Assembly (NCBI GenBank): GCA_002506085.1
Contig: DAWV01000026.1
Coordinates: 59,046 to 123,045 of the forward strand
Source of the DNA: Methanocorpusculaceae archaeon UBA425
Lineage (GTDB): Archaea; Halobacteriota; Methanomicrobia; Methanomicrobiales; Methanocorpusculaceae
Length of the DNA: 64,000 bases
Direction of reading: 5' to 3'
The notes under the pieces are model-generated. The model did not search any database and was not told where the DNA came from. It saw only the letters and a program-made list of their open reading frames with translations. The position numbers and the translations under genes were made by a program. Of the stretch, positions 43,420 through 53,177 are shown piece after piece. Each line of letters opens with the position of its first letter. Position 1 is the stretch's first letter.

Positions 43420-44115
43420 ATGACAATCGAAAAGAAATTCGTTGCAGACGGTGTCCGCAAAGTCAGAGTCGAGCAGTACCTCAACAAGGAACTCAAACGT
43501 GCAGGCTACGGGGGTATGGACATCGTCCGGACTCCTGTTGGAACCCAAGTCACTATCTTCGCAGAGAAACCCGGTATCGTAATTGGTAAAGGCGGTAAAC
43601 TGGTTCGCCAGCTTACATCCGATCTTAACACCATTTATGGTATTGATTCCCCCCAGGTTGAGGTTCAGCAGGTTGCAAACCCGAACCTCAACGCCCAGAT
43701 TATGGCAGAACGCCTTGCAAACGCACTTGAACGCGGATGGTACTTCCGAAAGGCAGGCTCCTCTGTTATCCGCCGTGTCATGGACTCGGGAGCACTTGGC
43801 TGCGAAGTTATCATCGCAGGTAAGCTTACCGGTGCCCGTGCACGTGTGCAGAAATTCTCCGAAGGCTACATTAAGCACTCCGGCGAACCGTCTGAGTCTA
43901 TCGTTGAGAAAGGCTATGCAACTGCAATCAAGAAACTCGGTATCATCGGTGTTCAGGTTAAAATCGTCCCGCCGGGAGCAAAACTTCCGGACCAGTTTGG
44001 AATCCGTGCTGATGCAGCTCCTGCTCCGGCGCGTGTTATCGAAACTGACGTCTTTGAAGAGTTCGATGCGGAACTTGCAGCCGAACCGGAACCGGAATTT
44101 GTTGAGGAGGTCTGA
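43420..44115 (+). CDS. rps3: Ribosomal protein uS3
   Basis: A 231-residue protein of the 30S head at the mRNA entry site. The KH domain contains GIVIGKGGKLVRQLTSDL, followed by NPNLNAQIMAERLANALERGWYFRKAGSSVIRRVMDSGALGCEVIIAGKLTGARARVQKF. The C-terminus has an acidic tail rich in Ala, Glu and Pro (AELAAEPEPEFVEEV), as often seen in archaea. Confidence 0.97.
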   Translation: MTIEKKFVADGVRKVRVEQYLNKELKRAGYGGMDIVRTPVGTQVTIFAEKPGIVIGKGGKLVRQLTSDLNTIYGIDSPQVEVQQVANPNLNAQIMAERLANALERGWYFRKAGSSVIRRVMDSGALGCEVIIAGKLTGARARVQKFSEGYIKHSGEPSESIVEKGYATAIKKLGIIGVQVKIVPPGAKLPDQFGIRADAAPAPARVIETDVFEEFDAELAAEPEPEFVEEV

Positions 44116-44117
44116 AA

Positions 44118-44318
44118 ATGGCTATCTTCCGAGCAAAAGAAGTCGCCCAGTTTTCCAATGCTGAACTTGTCGAGAATGAGCAGAAACTCAAAATCGAACT
44201 GATTCAGAACTATGGAAAAGTCAGCGCCGGTGGTGCACCGGAAAACCCCGGAAAGATCCGGGAAGTTCGCAGAACTATCGCACGTATCAAGACTGAACAG
44301 ACCAAACGTCAGGCATAA
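44118..44318 (+). CDS. rpl29: Ribosomal protein uL29
   Basis: A 66-residue helical hairpin protein near the tunnel exit: IFRAKEVAQFSNAELVENEQKLKIELIQNYGKVSAGGAPENPGKIREVRRTIARIKTEQTKRQ. The gene is two bases after rps3 and nine before the RNase P protein gene; no SUI1/eIF1 gene lies between them, as it does in some archaea. Confidence 0.96.
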   Translation: MAIFRAKEVAQFSNAELVENEQKLKIELIQNYGKVSAGGAPENPGKIREVRRTIARIKTEQTKRQA

Positions 44319-44327
44319 ATCTCGTCT

Positions 44328-44615
44328 ATGATTACTCCGCAGAATATCCTGAGACATGAATTAATCGGTCTTCGTGTTACTGTGGAGCAGTCACCGAACA
44401 AATATGAAAAAGGAATTTCTGGGATCATCATCGATGAAACCAGAAACACCCTTCGGATTACTACAGGGAATGGCATTAAGTGCCTGGAGAAACAATGTAA
44501 GTTACTCCGGGTGACCCTCCCGGATAGTGTTCAGGTGATAATAGACGGAAATGCTTTGTCTGTTTCTCCAACGCGGCGCGTTAGTATGCGCGTAAGCCCA
44601 CTTCGTAAGATGTGA
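44328..44615 (+). CDS. rnp1: RNase P protein component 1 (Rpp29/Pop4)
   Basis: A 95-residue protein of the Sm-like Rpp29 family that helps the catalytic RNA process tRNA 5' ends. It has [63 protein letters not shown]. Its place between uL29 and uS17 is the standard archaeal one. Confidence 0.95.
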   Translation: MITPQNILRHELIGLRVTVEQSPNKYEKGISGIIIDETRNTLRITTGNGIKCLEKQCKLLRVTLPDSVQVIIDGNALSVSPTRRVSMRVSPLRKM

Positions 44616-44634
44616 GCAAGACATGAGGGTTAAT

Positions 44635-44961
44635 ATGGCAAAAAATATCGGCTTAAATGTCGCAGTCCCTGAAAAGGATTGTGACGATGTGAATTGTCCG
44701 TTTCACGGCAGCTTATCGGTGCGCGGCCAGGTGATTACCGGTAAGGTCGTAAGCGAACGAATGCAGGGCACTGTTGTCGTCGAGCGGAACTTCCTCCATA
44801 AAGTCAATAAGTATGACAGATATGAGAAGCGGAGTTCCAAAATCCACGCACACATGGCTCCATGCCTCAACGCAAAAATTGGCGATGAGGTAAAGATTGC
44901 AGAGTGCAGACCACTGAACAAAACGACCTCCTATGTAGTTGTCGAGGTGACTAAGGAATGA
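44635..44961 (+). CDS. rps17: Ribosomal protein uS17
   Basis: A 108-residue OB-fold protein of the 30S body. [78 protein letters not shown] is typical. The ATG at 44635 was preferred over one four codons upstream because GAGGG stands at a suitable distance; the earlier start cannot be excluded. It overlaps rpl14 by four bases. Confidence 0.95.
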   Translation: MAKNIGLNVAVPEKDCDDVNCPFHGSLSVRGQVITGKVVSERMQGTVVVERNFLHKVNKYDRYEKRSSKIHAHMAPCLNAKIGDEVKIAECRPLNKTTSYVVVEVTKE

Positions 44962-45356
44962 GAGGATTAACATCCAAAATTCCGCGCGCACTTCAGACTG
45001 GCTCTAAGATGATCTGTGCAGACAACACGGGCGCCCGTGTTGTCGAGATAGTATCCGTCTTTGGTTTCCACGGTGTTAAAAAGCGGCAGCCAAAGATGGG
45101 ACTTGGGGACCTTGCGACAGTTACTGTCAAGAAAGGAACCCCGGACATGAGAAAGAAGCTCGTAAGAGCAGTCGTTGTCCGTCAGAAGAAGGAATTCCGT
45201 CGCCCGAACGGCCTCAGAGTCTCCTTCGAAGAGAACGCAATGGTCCTCTTGAACGAAAATGGTGATCCGCGTGGAACCGACATTAAAGGTCCGGTTGCCC
45301 GTGAAGTTGCCGAGCGTTATCCAAAGGTTGGATCAATGTCAACCATCATTATCTAA
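44958..45356 (+). CDS. rpl14: Ribosomal protein uL14
   Basis: A 132-residue protein of the subunit interface: [112 protein letters not shown]. Starts within the end of rps17 (ATGA overlap). Confidence 0.97.
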   Translation: MRGLTSKIPRALQTGSKMICADNTGARVVEIVSVFGFHGVKKRQPKMGLGDLATVTVKKGTPDMRKKLVRAVVVRQKKEFRRPNGLRVSFEENAMVLLNENGDPRGTDIKGPVAREVAERYPKVGSMSTIII

Positions 45357-45365
45357 GGTGAAAAC

Positions 45366-45734
45366 ATGGCACGTATTTCAAGCACTCAGCCAAGAAAGCA
45401 GCGGAAGTTCCGGTATAATGCTCCGATCCACACATGTGGTGCATTCTTACACTCCCCTCTCGCAGGCAATCTTCGCGAAAAGTATGGAAAGCGCAGTTTC
45501 CGTGTAGTTACCGGCGATACAGTCAAAGTCCTCCGTGGTGAATTCAAAGGTATCGAAGGCGTTGTTGACAAAGTAGATGTCAAAAACACCAAGATTCTTG
45601 TTCACGGAGTATCTGTCAAGAAAGCCAACGGCGAAGACGTCCCAAGACCTGTCGACCCGTCCAAGATAATGATCACCAAACTCAACACAAAAGATGCAAA
45701 ACGCGTTGCACGCCTTGAGGTGAAGGTACAATGA
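45366..45734 (+). CDS. rpl24: Ribosomal protein uL24
   Basis: A 122-residue protein with the KOW motif VVTGDTVKVLRGEFKGIEGVVDKVDVKNTKILVHGVSVKKANGEDVPRPVDPSKIMITKLN. It helps early 50S assembly. It overlaps the eS4 gene by four bases. Confidence 0.96.
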   Translation: MARISSTQPRKQRKFRYNAPIHTCGAFLHSPLAGNLREKYGKRSFRVVTGDTVKVLRGEFKGIEGVVDKVDVKNTKILVHGVSVKKANGEDVPRPVDPSKIMITKLNTKDAKRVARLEVKVQ

Positions 45735-46450
45735 CCCGAACCAAACGTATGACAGCACCTGATGCATGGCAGCTCTCCAGAAAAGAAAGCAAGTATGTCG
45801 TCAGCACCGCAAGCGGTCCGCACGATGGGTCTGCTCTTCCAATCGGCGTATGGCTCCGTGACCACATGCAGTTTGCATTAAACACCAAAGAAGTCAGAAA
45901 GATTCTGCACGAACGTCAGGTTGTCTTAAACGGACACATTGTAACTGACGAACACATTGGAATCGACGTCTTTGATATCATCAGCTTCCCGAATATCGAC
46001 AAGCACTACATGATTCTTGTTGATGAAAAGGGACGCCACAATGAGTATGAAATCTCAGCAGATGCAGCCAAAGTCCAGCTCGTTAAAGTTGCAAACAAAA
46101 CCACCATTAAAGGCGGCAAGACACAGATCAACTTAACCACTGGTGCAAACTTCATCGGTGAAGACAGCTACAAAGGCAGCGACAGTCTTGTCATCGGCAT
46201 TACCGGCGACGACCGTTTCGCAGTTCAGCAGCACTTCCCGTATGCAGTTGGCAATATGGCAATCGTCATTGGCGGACAGCACACCATGAAATCCGGAAAA
46301 ATTGTAGAGATTATTCATCAGGAAACCTCACTTTCGAACCATGTCATCATTGAAGATGCCAACGGCGACAAATTTGAGACCATCAATGACTATGTCTACA
46401 TGATCGGAACTACCGAATCTTTCCTTAAAACCTGGGGTGTTGAAGCATGA
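45731..46450 (+). CDS. rps4e: Ribosomal protein eS4
   Basis: A 239-residue small-subunit protein found only in archaea and eukaryotes. An S4-type RNA-binding region (LPIGVWLRDHMQFALNTKEVRKILHERQVVLNGHIVTDEHIGIDVFDIISF) is followed by a KOW-like segment (NMAIVIGGQHTMKSGKIVEII). Overlaps both neighbours by four bases. Confidence 0.97.
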   Translation: MTRTKRMTAPDAWQLSRKESKYVVSTASGPHDGSALPIGVWLRDHMQFALNTKEVRKILHERQVVLNGHIVTDEHIGIDVFDIISFPNIDKHYMILVDEKGRHNEYEISADAAKVQLVKVANKTTIKGGKTQINLTTGANFIGEDSYKGSDSLVIGITGDDRFAVQQHFPYAVGNMAIVIGGQHTMKSGKIVEIIHQETSLSNHVIIEDANGDKFETINDYVYMIGTTESFLKTWGVEA

Positions 46451-46962
46451 GTGACATGCAGACTCCGTTCGTTGCGAAAGTCGTCGTCCACATGGGCGTC
46501 GGCGAAGCAGGTGAACGCCTTGTCCACGCTGAGAACATCATGGGTGACCTGACCAAAGGCGCAAAACCAATCCGCTCGTATGCTAAAAACACACTTCCGG
46601 CATTCGGTATTCGCCGCGGTCAGCCAATCGGATGTAAAGTAACTCTTCGTGGTAAGAAAGCACAGGAATTCCTTGAAACTGCACTCAAAACCTACGCCGT
46701 GGAAAATGTTCTCCACGCCCGTCAGTTTGATGCAACGGGCAACTTTGGTTTCGGTATCGAAGAACACACCGACTTCCCGGGACAGTCATATGACCCGAAG
46801 ATCGGTATCTACGGTATGGATATCATTGCGGTTATCGAAAAGAAAGGAACCAGAACCGCACGCAGAAAAATCCAGCAGAAAAAAATCAACAGCAAACTTC
46901 ACGTGGCTCGTGAAGAATCCATGAAGTTTGTGACTGAGACTTTCGGCATTGGGGTGGAGTAA
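46447..46962 (+). CDS. rpl5: Ribosomal protein uL5
   Basis: A 171-residue protein that binds 5S rRNA and contacts P-site t[75 protein letters not shown] and [33 protein letters not shown] are conserved. It ends one base before the uS14 start. Confidence 0.97.
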   Translation: MSDMQTPFVAKVVVHMGVGEAGERLVHAENIMGDLTKGAKPIRSYAKNTLPAFGIRRGQPIGCKVTLRGKKAQEFLETALKTYAVENVLHARQFDATGNFGFGIEEHTDFPGQSYDPKIGIYGMDIIAVIEKKGTRTARRKIQQKKINSKLHVAREESMKFVTETFGIGVE

Positions 46963-46963
46963 C

Positions 46964-47134
46964 ATGGCAGCAAAAGACAACGGCAAAGTCCAGCAGAAAA
47001 AGTATGGCCGCGGTGCAAACCAGTGCCAGCTTTGCGGACGTAAGCAGGGACTTGTGCGCAGATACAACATTTACTTCTGCCGTCAGTGTTTCCGTGAATG
47101 GGCACCCACCATGGGCTTTAAGAAGATGAACTAA
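46964..47134 (+). CDS. rps14: Ribosomal protein uS14 (zinc-binding)
   Basis: A 56-residue protein with the four-cysteine zinc site [35 protein letters not shown]. The ATG at 46964 gives the usual archaeal length; a GTG five codons upstream overlaps uL5 and is less likely. Confidence 0.96.
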   Translation: MAAKDNGKVQQKKYGRGANQCQLCGRKQGLVRRYNIYFCRQCFREWAPTMGFKKMN

Positions 47135-47148
47135 GAGGTGAAAGGAGA

Positions 47149-47541
47149 ATGACAAAACAGAATCCTATCGCAGACGCAATGAGCGCTATCAAGAATGCCG
47201 GTGACACTGGTAAACTTGCAGTGACCGTTGAACCAGCAAGCCGCCTCTTTGGTGACATGCTTAAGGTCATGCAGGAATATGGCTATATCACCGGCTTTGA
47301 GAAGATTGACGACGGCAGAGGAGGTCAGTACAAGATCGCACTCTCCGGCGGCATCAACAAATGTGGTGTTATCACGCCGCGTTTCTCGGTGAAAGTAGAG
47401 GACCTCGAGTCCTGGGAAATCAGATACCTTCCAGGGAAAGGCTTCGGAATTATGATTCTGACCACTTCCCAGGGGGTTATGTCCCATGAACAGGCACGTA
47501 AGCTCGGCATCGGTGGCGAGCTTTTAGGATACGTCTTCTGA
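47149..47541 (+). CDS. rps8: Ribosomal protein uS8
   Basis: A 130-residue protein of the 30S central domain: QNPIADAMSAIKNAGDTGKLAVTVEPASRLFGDMLKVMQEYGYITGFEKIDDGRGGQYKIALSGGINKCGVITPRFSVKVEDLESWEIRYLPGKGFGIMILTTSQGVMSHEQARKLGIGGELLGYVF. GAGGTGAAAGGAG gives it a strong ribosome-binding site. Confidence 0.97.
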   Translation: MTKQNPIADAMSAIKNAGDTGKLAVTVEPASRLFGDMLKVMQEYGYITGFEKIDDGRGGQYKIALSGGINKCGVITPRFSVKVEDLESWEIRYLPGKGFGIMILTTSQGVMSHEQARKLGIGGELLGYVF

Positions 47542-47553
47542 GGAGTGAAAACA

Positions 47554-48078
47554 ATGGCAGAATTGATTTTCAAAATCCCGGCAGGCGTTACTATCACCAG
47601 AAATGGTGATTTCGTTACCGTGAAGGGATCAAAAGGGGAACTTACCCGCGCAATGTACCACCCTGCAATCAGTATTACTACTGCAGATGGTTCAGTCAAA
47701 CTCGTAAGTACTTCTGAAAGACGTAGTGTTTATGCACTGCTCGGTACCTATAAGGCCCACCTCGGTGTCATGAGCAAAGGCGTAACCGAAGGTTACGAAT
47801 ACCACATGAAAATTGTGTACAACCACTTCCCAATTCAGGCAAAAATTGCAGGCGAGAGAGTCGAGATTGCAAACTTCCTTGGTGAGAAGCAGGCACGTTA
47901 CGCAAAGATCGTCGAAGGCGTGAAAGTAAAAGTCCAGGGCGACGAACTGATCTTAACCGGTACCAACCGTGAATCGATCGGTAACACCGCTGCAAATGTC
48001 GAACAGGCATGCAAGGTCAGAGATCGTGACCCGCGTGTGTTCCAGGACGGCATTTACATTACCAACAGAGGCAACTAA
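47554..48078 (+). CDS. rpl6: Ribosomal protein uL6
   Basis: A 174-residue protein near the factor-binding site: two similar halves, with LIFKIPAGVTITRNGDFVTVKGSKGELTRAMYHP and MSKGVTEGYEYHMKIVYNHFPIQAKIAGERVEIANFLGEKQARYAKIVEGVKVKVQGDELILTGTNRESIGNTAANVEQACKVRDRDPRVFQDGIYI. The ATG at 47554 was preferred over a GTG three codons upstream because the preceding GGAGTGAA is then well spaced. Confidence 0.96.
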   Translation: MAELIFKIPAGVTITRNGDFVTVKGSKGELTRAMYHPAISITTADGSVKLVSTSERRSVYALLGTYKAHLGVMSKGVTEGYEYHMKIVYNHFPIQAKIAGERVEIANFLGEKQARYAKIVEGVKVKVQGDELILTGTNRESIGNTAANVEQACKVRDRDPRVFQDGIYITNRGN

Positions 48079-48079
48079 A

Positions 48080-48517
48080 ATGGCGAGTGAAATAAAGAAA
48101 CTTATCCGAGCCCGCGAAGCAAAGAAAGCACGCTTCTCCCGTCAGTGCCTCCAGGCAAAAGTAAAACTGGCAGACAGCTGGAGAAGACCACGGGGTCTCC
48201 ACAGCAAACAGCGCAAAGATTTCCGTGCAAAGGGTGCACACCCGGAAGCAGGATTCGGAGCACCGAAAGCAATTCGTGGATTCCACCCAAGCGGATACCG
48301 TGAAGCACTTGTCTTCACCCCATCTGAGCTTAGCGCAATCGACCCAGCAACTACCGCAGTACGCATCGGCGGATCTGTCGGTGGTGCAAAACGCAGCATT
48401 ATCCAGAACAAAGCAGCTGAACTCGGTATCAAAGTACTGAATCAGAAAGAAACAAAAGTTGCCGTTACTCCGGTTGCAGAACCGGCAGCAGCTAAAGAGG
48501 TGAAAGCAGATGAGTGA
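48080..48517 (+). CDS. rpl32e: Ribosomal protein eL32
   Basis: A 145-residue protein of archaea and eukaryotes: SRQCLQAKVKLADSWRRPRGLHSKQRKDFRAKGAHPEAGFGAPKAIRGFHPSGYREALVF. The ATG at 48080, one base after the uL6 stop, gives the normal start; the longer open frame upstream only runs through rpl6. The C-terminus ends in an Ala/Glu/Lys-rich tail, and the gene overlaps rpl19e by eight bases. Confidence 0.96.
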   Translation: MASEIKKLIRAREAKKARFSRQCLQAKVKLADSWRRPRGLHSKQRKDFRAKGAHPEAGFGAPKAIRGFHPSGYREALVFTPSELSAIDPATTAVRIGGSVGGAKRSIIQNKAAELGIKVLNQKETKVAVTPVAEPAAAKEVKADE

Positions 48518-48962
48518 TCTCGCTTCCCAGCGCAGACTTGCCGCATCCGTACTCGGCTGTGGTGAAAACCGTGTCTGGTTTAACCCGGAGAAACTCTCTG
48601 ACATCCAGAATGCCATGTCCCGAGAAGATATCCGCAAACTCGTAGAAGAGGGTGCAATTTCTTCCCACCAGAAGAAAGGAGTCTCACGTGGACGTGCACG
48701 GCTCCGGATGGTCAAACGTTCGTATGGACATGGTAAAGGTCAGGGACGCCGCAGTGGTGCAAAAGGCGCCAGAACTCCGTCCAAGACTGAATGGATTAAA
48801 AAGATCCGTTCCCAGCGTAGGGAACTCCGTTCCCAGCGTGAGGCAGGAACTATCACTTCAACCGAATACCGCAGACTTTACCGTCGTGCAGCCGGTGGTC
48901 AGTTCCGTAACCTCGCTCACATGAAGACTCAGATTGAGCTTGTAACTTCCCGGAGGGACTAA
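48510..48962 (+). CDS. rpl19e: Ribosomal protein eL19
   Basis: A 150-residue archaeal/eukaryotic protein: QRRLAASVLGCGENRVWFNPEKLSDIQNAMSREDIRKLVEEGAISSHQKKGVSRGRARLRMVKRSYGHGKGQGRRSGAKGARTPSKTEWIKKIRSQRRELRSQREAGTITSTEYRRLYRRAAGGQFRNLAHMK. Starts inside the end of rpl32e. Confidence 0.97.
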   Translation: MSDLASQRRLAASVLGCGENRVWFNPEKLSDIQNAMSREDIRKLVEEGAISSHQKKGVSRGRARLRMVKRSYGHGKGQGRRSGAKGARTPSKTEWIKKIRSQRRELRSQREAGTITSTEYRRLYRRAAGGQFRNLAHMKTQIELVTSRRD

Positions 48963-48965
48963 ACA

Positions 48966-49490
48966 ATGGCAATTAATGGAAGATATTTCGTTCAGTTCAG
49001 AAGACGCCGCGAAGGCAGAACTGATTTCTACCAGCGCCAGCGTTTAATCGTTTCTGGCAGAAACCGTATGGTTGTCCGTAAGACAAACCGCCACATCATC
49101 ATCCAGCTTATTGCTGCCCAGATGGATGGCGACTACACCCTTGTTCACGTCAACAGCCGTGACCTGGTTAACTACGGATACAAAGGATACCTCGGAAACA
49201 CCCCCGCAGCATACCTTACCGGCATGCTCTTCGCTGTCCGTGCTCAGAAAGCCGGCTACGATGGAGCAATCGCTGATATCGGTCTGCAGGTTGCATCAAC
49301 TGGTGCACGTGTGTTCGCCGCAATAAAAGGTGCAGTTGAAGCAGGTTTCGACGTTCCAGTCGGAGATGCAATTCTCCCGGACGATGACCGCTGCAACGGT
49401 GCCCACATCGCTGCATACGATGAGCGCTATGCTGACCTCGTTGAAAATCTCGCGGCAGCAAAAGACGCAATTATGAAGGAGCTGGAGTAA
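48966..49490 (+). CDS. rpl18: Ribosomal protein uL18
   Basis: A 174-residue 5S-rRNA-binding protein: [62 protein letters not shown] and [61 protein letters not shown]. One base separates it from rps5. Confidence 0.97.
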   Translation: MAINGRYFVQFRRRREGRTDFYQRQRLIVSGRNRMVVRKTNRHIIIQLIAAQMDGDYTLVHVNSRDLVNYGYKGYLGNTPAAYLTGMLFAVRAQKAGYDGAIADIGLQVASTGARVFAAIKGAVEAGFDVPVGDAILPDDDRCNGAHIAAYDERYADLVENLAAAKDAIMKELE

Positions 49491-49491
49491 T

Positions 49492-50109
49492 ATGGCTTAC
49501 GAGCAGGAAGTATGGGTACCTGTAACCGGCCTTGGCAAAAAAGTCATGGCAGGCGAGTTTGCAAACTTCGATGAGATTCTTGCAAGCGGACAGCCCATCA
49601 AAGAGGCAGGCATTGTTGATGCAATGCTCCCCGATCTTGTTGACGAAGTCCTCTGCATTGATATGATGCAGCGTATGACTGACTCCGGACGTCGTATTAA
49701 GTTCAGAGCTGTGGTCGTCGTAGGCAACAAGAACGGTTACATTGGTTTCGGTCAGGGCAGAGATGTCCAGGTCGGAACTGCAATTAAGAAAGCAATCACG
49801 AACGCAAAAATGGACCTTATTAAAGTCCGCCGTGGATGCGGTTCATGGGAATGCGGCTGCGGTCAGAAACACTCTGTTCCGATTCAGGTTACCGGTAAAG
49901 CCGGATCTGTCACCGTCACTCTCAAGCCCGCTCCGAAAGGAATCGGTCTCGTTACCGGTGATGTCGGTAAGAAAGTACTTGCTCTTGCAGGAATTCAGGA
50001 TGTGTGGGTAAACACCAGTGGAAACACCAGAACCACCCTGAACTTTGCAAAGGCAACTTTCAACGCACTTCGTGAAACAAATATGATTCGTGTCGGAGGG
50101 CGCCAGTAA
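49492..50109 (+). CDS. rps5: Ribosomal protein uS5
   Basis: A 205-residue protein of the 30S accuracy centre: [111 protein letters not shown]. The cysteine pairs in CGSWECGCG are typical of archaeal uS5. It shares one base with rpl30. Confidence 0.97.
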   Translation: MAYEQEVWVPVTGLGKKVMAGEFANFDEILASGQPIKEAGIVDAMLPDLVDEVLCIDMMQRMTDSGRRIKFRAVVVVGNKNGYIGFGQGRDVQVGTAIKKAITNAKMDLIKVRRGCGSWECGCGQKHSVPIQVTGKAGSVTVTLKPAPKGIGLVTGDVGKKVLALAGIQDVWVNTSGNTRTTLNFAKATFNALRETNMIRVGGRQ

Positions 50110-50570
50110 TGTACGCCGTCGTTCAGGTTCGTGGTGTGGTCAATACCTGCCATGACATCAAAGAAACCCTGAGGATGCTCCGCCTTCACCACATCAACCA
50201 CTGTGTTCTTGTGCCTGAAACCCCGGAATATCTCGGTATGATTCGTAAAGCAAAGGACTTCATCGCGTTCGGCGAAGTTGACGCTGCCACGTTAGGGACT
50301 ATTCTCACTACCCGTGGAAGACTCACTGGCAACAAACCGCTCACCGAAGAGTATGTGAAAACTGCAACCTCCTATGGGAGCATTGCAGAACTTGCAACAG
50401 CCCTTGTCAACGGTGAAATCCGTATGAAAGATGTCCCCGAACTTAAGCCGGTGCTTCGTATGCACCCGCCAAGAAAGGGATACAAGACTACGAAACGCAC
50501 GTATACCCAGGGCGGCGCCCTTGGTTATTACGGTACTGAAATCAATGATCTTCTGATCAAGATGAGGTAA
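50109..50570 (+). CDS. rpl30: Ribosomal protein uL30
   Basis: A 153-residue archaeal/eukaryotic-length L30: YAVVQVRGVVNTCHDIKETLRMLRLHHINHCVLVPETPEYLGMIRKAKDFIAFGEVDAATLGTILTTRGRLTGNKPLTEEYV and the C-terminal HPPRKGYKTTKRTYTQGGALGYYG, absent in the short bacterial form. Confidence 0.97.
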   Translation: MYAVVQVRGVVNTCHDIKETLRMLRLHHINHCVLVPETPEYLGMIRKAKDFIAFGEVDAATLGTILTTRGRLTGNKPLTEEYVKTATSYGSIAELATALVNGEIRMKDVPELKPVLRMHPPRKGYKTTKRTYTQGGALGYYGTEINDLLIKMR

Positions 50571-50575
50571 TTAAC

Positions 50576-51001
50576 ATGCCAGTAAATAAGCGTTCAAAGT
50601 TCCGGGGGACCCGCACATGTGGTGGAGGTACCCACAAGAACCGCCGTGGTGCAGGTAACCGCGGTGGACGTGGAGCCGCCGGATGGCGTGACCACAACTT
50701 TACCCGCTGGTATCTTCTCGGTAAGACTGAGGGGAAACACGGATTTGTCAGTATGACACCTGTAACGTATGAGGTTCTCGACATTGGTGACATCGATCAG
50801 CTTATTCCTGATCTTGTTGCCCGTGGAATTGCAACCCAGAACGGAGATGTTATTACTCTTGATGTCGCACAAATTGGAGTAGAGAAAGTTCTCGGCGGAG
50901 GTCAGGTAACTCACAAACTTGCCCTCACTGCAGTTACCTTCTCTGGCCGTGCGGTCACTAAGATCGAGGCCCTGGGTGGAACTACCCAGACCTCTGAATA
51001 A
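50576..51001 (+). CDS. rpl15: Ribosomal protein uL15
   Basis: A 141-residue protein with the glycine-rich N-terminal extension FRGTRTCGGGTHKNRRGAGNRGGRGAAGWRDHNFTRW and the core LVARGIATQNGDVITLDVAQIGVEKVLGGGQVTHKLALTAVTFSGRAVTKIEALGG. It is the last ribosomal-protein gene before secY. Confidence 0.96.
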   Translation: MPVNKRSKFRGTRTCGGGTHKNRRGAGNRGGRGAAGWRDHNFTRWYLLGKTEGKHGFVSMTPVTYEVLDIGDIDQLIPDLVARGIATQNGDVITLDVAQIGVEKVLGGGQVTHKLALTAVTFSGRAVTKIEALGGTTQTSE

Positions 51002-51020
51002 TTTTTTTGGTGTATAACTC

Positions 51021-52460
51021 ATGGGAGAACTGTTGGATCGAATGGAACCACTGCTGGCCCGTATGCCGGCAGTAAAGCCACCGGAGGGTCACATCCACTT
51101 CAAAAACAAACTGATGTGGACAGCCGCGGTGTTGCTGCTGTATTTTATTTTAACGAACATTCCGGTGTTTGGTCTTTCCGCCACATCAATAGATGTTTTT
51201 GAGTATTACCGTGCCCTCTTAGCGGGCGCACAGGGTACTATCCTGCATCTGGGTATTGGACCAATCGTCACCGCATCAATCGTTTTGCAGTTACTCCGTG
51301 GTGCTGATCTGATTAAAATCAACACATCAGACCAGCGTGGTCAGGTCCTCTATATGGGTCTGCAGAAATTACTTATCTTCGTCATGATCATCCTCGAAGC
51401 TCTGCCGAATGTGCTGGGCGGATGGATGAGTGCTGACGCAAGCGTTGCAGCATTATTCGGCGGAAACGCCGGTTTTGTCATGCTCCTGATATTCCTGCAG
51501 ATTTGTATCGGAGGTGTCCTCATCATGTTAATGGATGAGGTTGTCTCCAAATGGGGTATCGGATCCGGTGTCGGTCTTTTCATCGTCGCAGGAGTCGCCC
51601 AGGGTCTCATAAACGGGTTCTTCAACTGGGAAGCAACGACAGATCAGTTTGCTGTCGGTTTCTTCCCGAGACTGTTCCAGGTCATCGCCGATGGTTCAAA
51701 CTTTATTGAATACTTCGGTCTTGAACTTCTGGCTCTCGTAACGACCGTGGGTCTGTTCTTCATCATCGTATATGTTGAATCAACCCGTATTGAGATTCCA
51801 CTCGCCCATGCAAACGTTCGTGGTGCCAGATCAAGATTCCCGGTAAAGCTTGTTTATGCAAGTGTTCTGCCGATGATTCTTGTTCGTGTACTGCAGGCAA
51901 ACGTCCAGATGGTTGGTATGTTCCTCTCGAGTATTGGATTTACTGCACTTGGTGAGTTCAACGGCTCAACGCCGGTGAGCGGTCTGATGTGGTATCTCGC
52001 TCCGATTAACCAGCCGCAGGACTGGATGTGGTGGCTCTCCTCATTTACAGGAACAGGTCATGCCGTATGGGAGGTCATTCTCCGTGTGGGTATTGACTGT
52101 ACTGTAATGATTCTCGGAGGTGCCCTCTTCGCAATCTTCTGGGTCAAGACTGCCGGTCTTGACTCAAAGCATGTTGCACGGCAGATTCAGAATTCCGGTA
52201 TGCAAATCCCCGGCTACCGGAGGTCTCCCGCCGTTCTTGAACGCTACCTTGACAGATACATTCCCCGTGTAACTGTCATAGGCGGAGTGTTCATCGGTCT
52301 TCTGTCCGTCCTTGCCAACATGCTGGGTATCATTGGGTTTGTTGGAGGAACCGGTCTCTTACTGACAGTATCAATTATTTACCGTCTGTATGAACAGATT
52401 GCCAACGAACAGATGATGGAGATGTATCCGTTTATGCGGGGCTTCTTCGATAAAGAATAA
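51021..52460 (+). CDS. secY: Preprotein translocase subunit SecY
   Basis: A 479-residue ten-helix channel protein. It begins LDRMEPLLARMPAVKPPEGHIHFKNKLMWTAAVLLLYFILTNIPVFGL, has LHLGIGPIVTASIVLQLLRGADLIKINTSDQRGQVLYMGLQKLL (plug and pore region) and the cytoplasmic loop VYVESTRIEIPLAHANVRGARSRFPVKLVYASVLPMILVRVLQANVQ that contacts ribosomes. It exports S-layer, pilin and other surface proteins. A T7 run at 52488 follows. Confidence 0.97.
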   Translation: MGELLDRMEPLLARMPAVKPPEGHIHFKNKLMWTAAVLLLYFILTNIPVFGLSATSIDVFEYYRALLAGAQGTILHLGIGPIVTASIVLQLLRGADLIKINTSDQRGQVLYMGLQKLLIFVMIILEALPNVLGGWMSADASVAALFGGNAGFVMLLIFLQICIGGVLIMLMDEVVSKWGIGSGVGLFIVAGVAQGLINGFFNWEATTDQFAVGFFPRLFQVIADGSNFIEYFGLELLALVTTVGLFFIIVYVESTRIEIPLAHANVRGARSRFPVKLVYASVLPMILVRVLQANVQMVGMFLSSIGFTALGEFNGSTPVSGLMWYLAPINQPQDWMWWLSSFTGTGHAVWEVILRVGIDCTVMILGGALFAIFWVKTAGLDSKHVARQIQNSGMQIPGYRRSPAVLERYLDRYIPRVTVIGGVFIGLLSVLANMLGIIGFVGGTGLLLTVSIIYRLYEQIANEQMMEMYPFMRGFFDKE

Positions 52461-52487
52461 ATCAAATCCCCAAAATTATCCACCATC

Positions 52488-52494
52488 TTTTTTT
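52488..52494 (+). terminator. T-run after secY, and adkA promoter
   Basis: TTTTTTT at 52488-52494 is a probable archaeal terminator of the ribosomal operon. TTTATAATCA at 52541-52550 is a probable TATA box for the adkA transcript, and AAGGAAGAAA provides its ribosome-binding site. Confidence 0.45.
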
Positions 52495-52547
52495 GTACCC
52501 CCTCTCTATAGAGTCATCTTCAATATGATGTGAAAATACCTTTATAA

Positions 52548-53171
<624 letters not shown>

Positions 53172-53177
53172 CGGGTC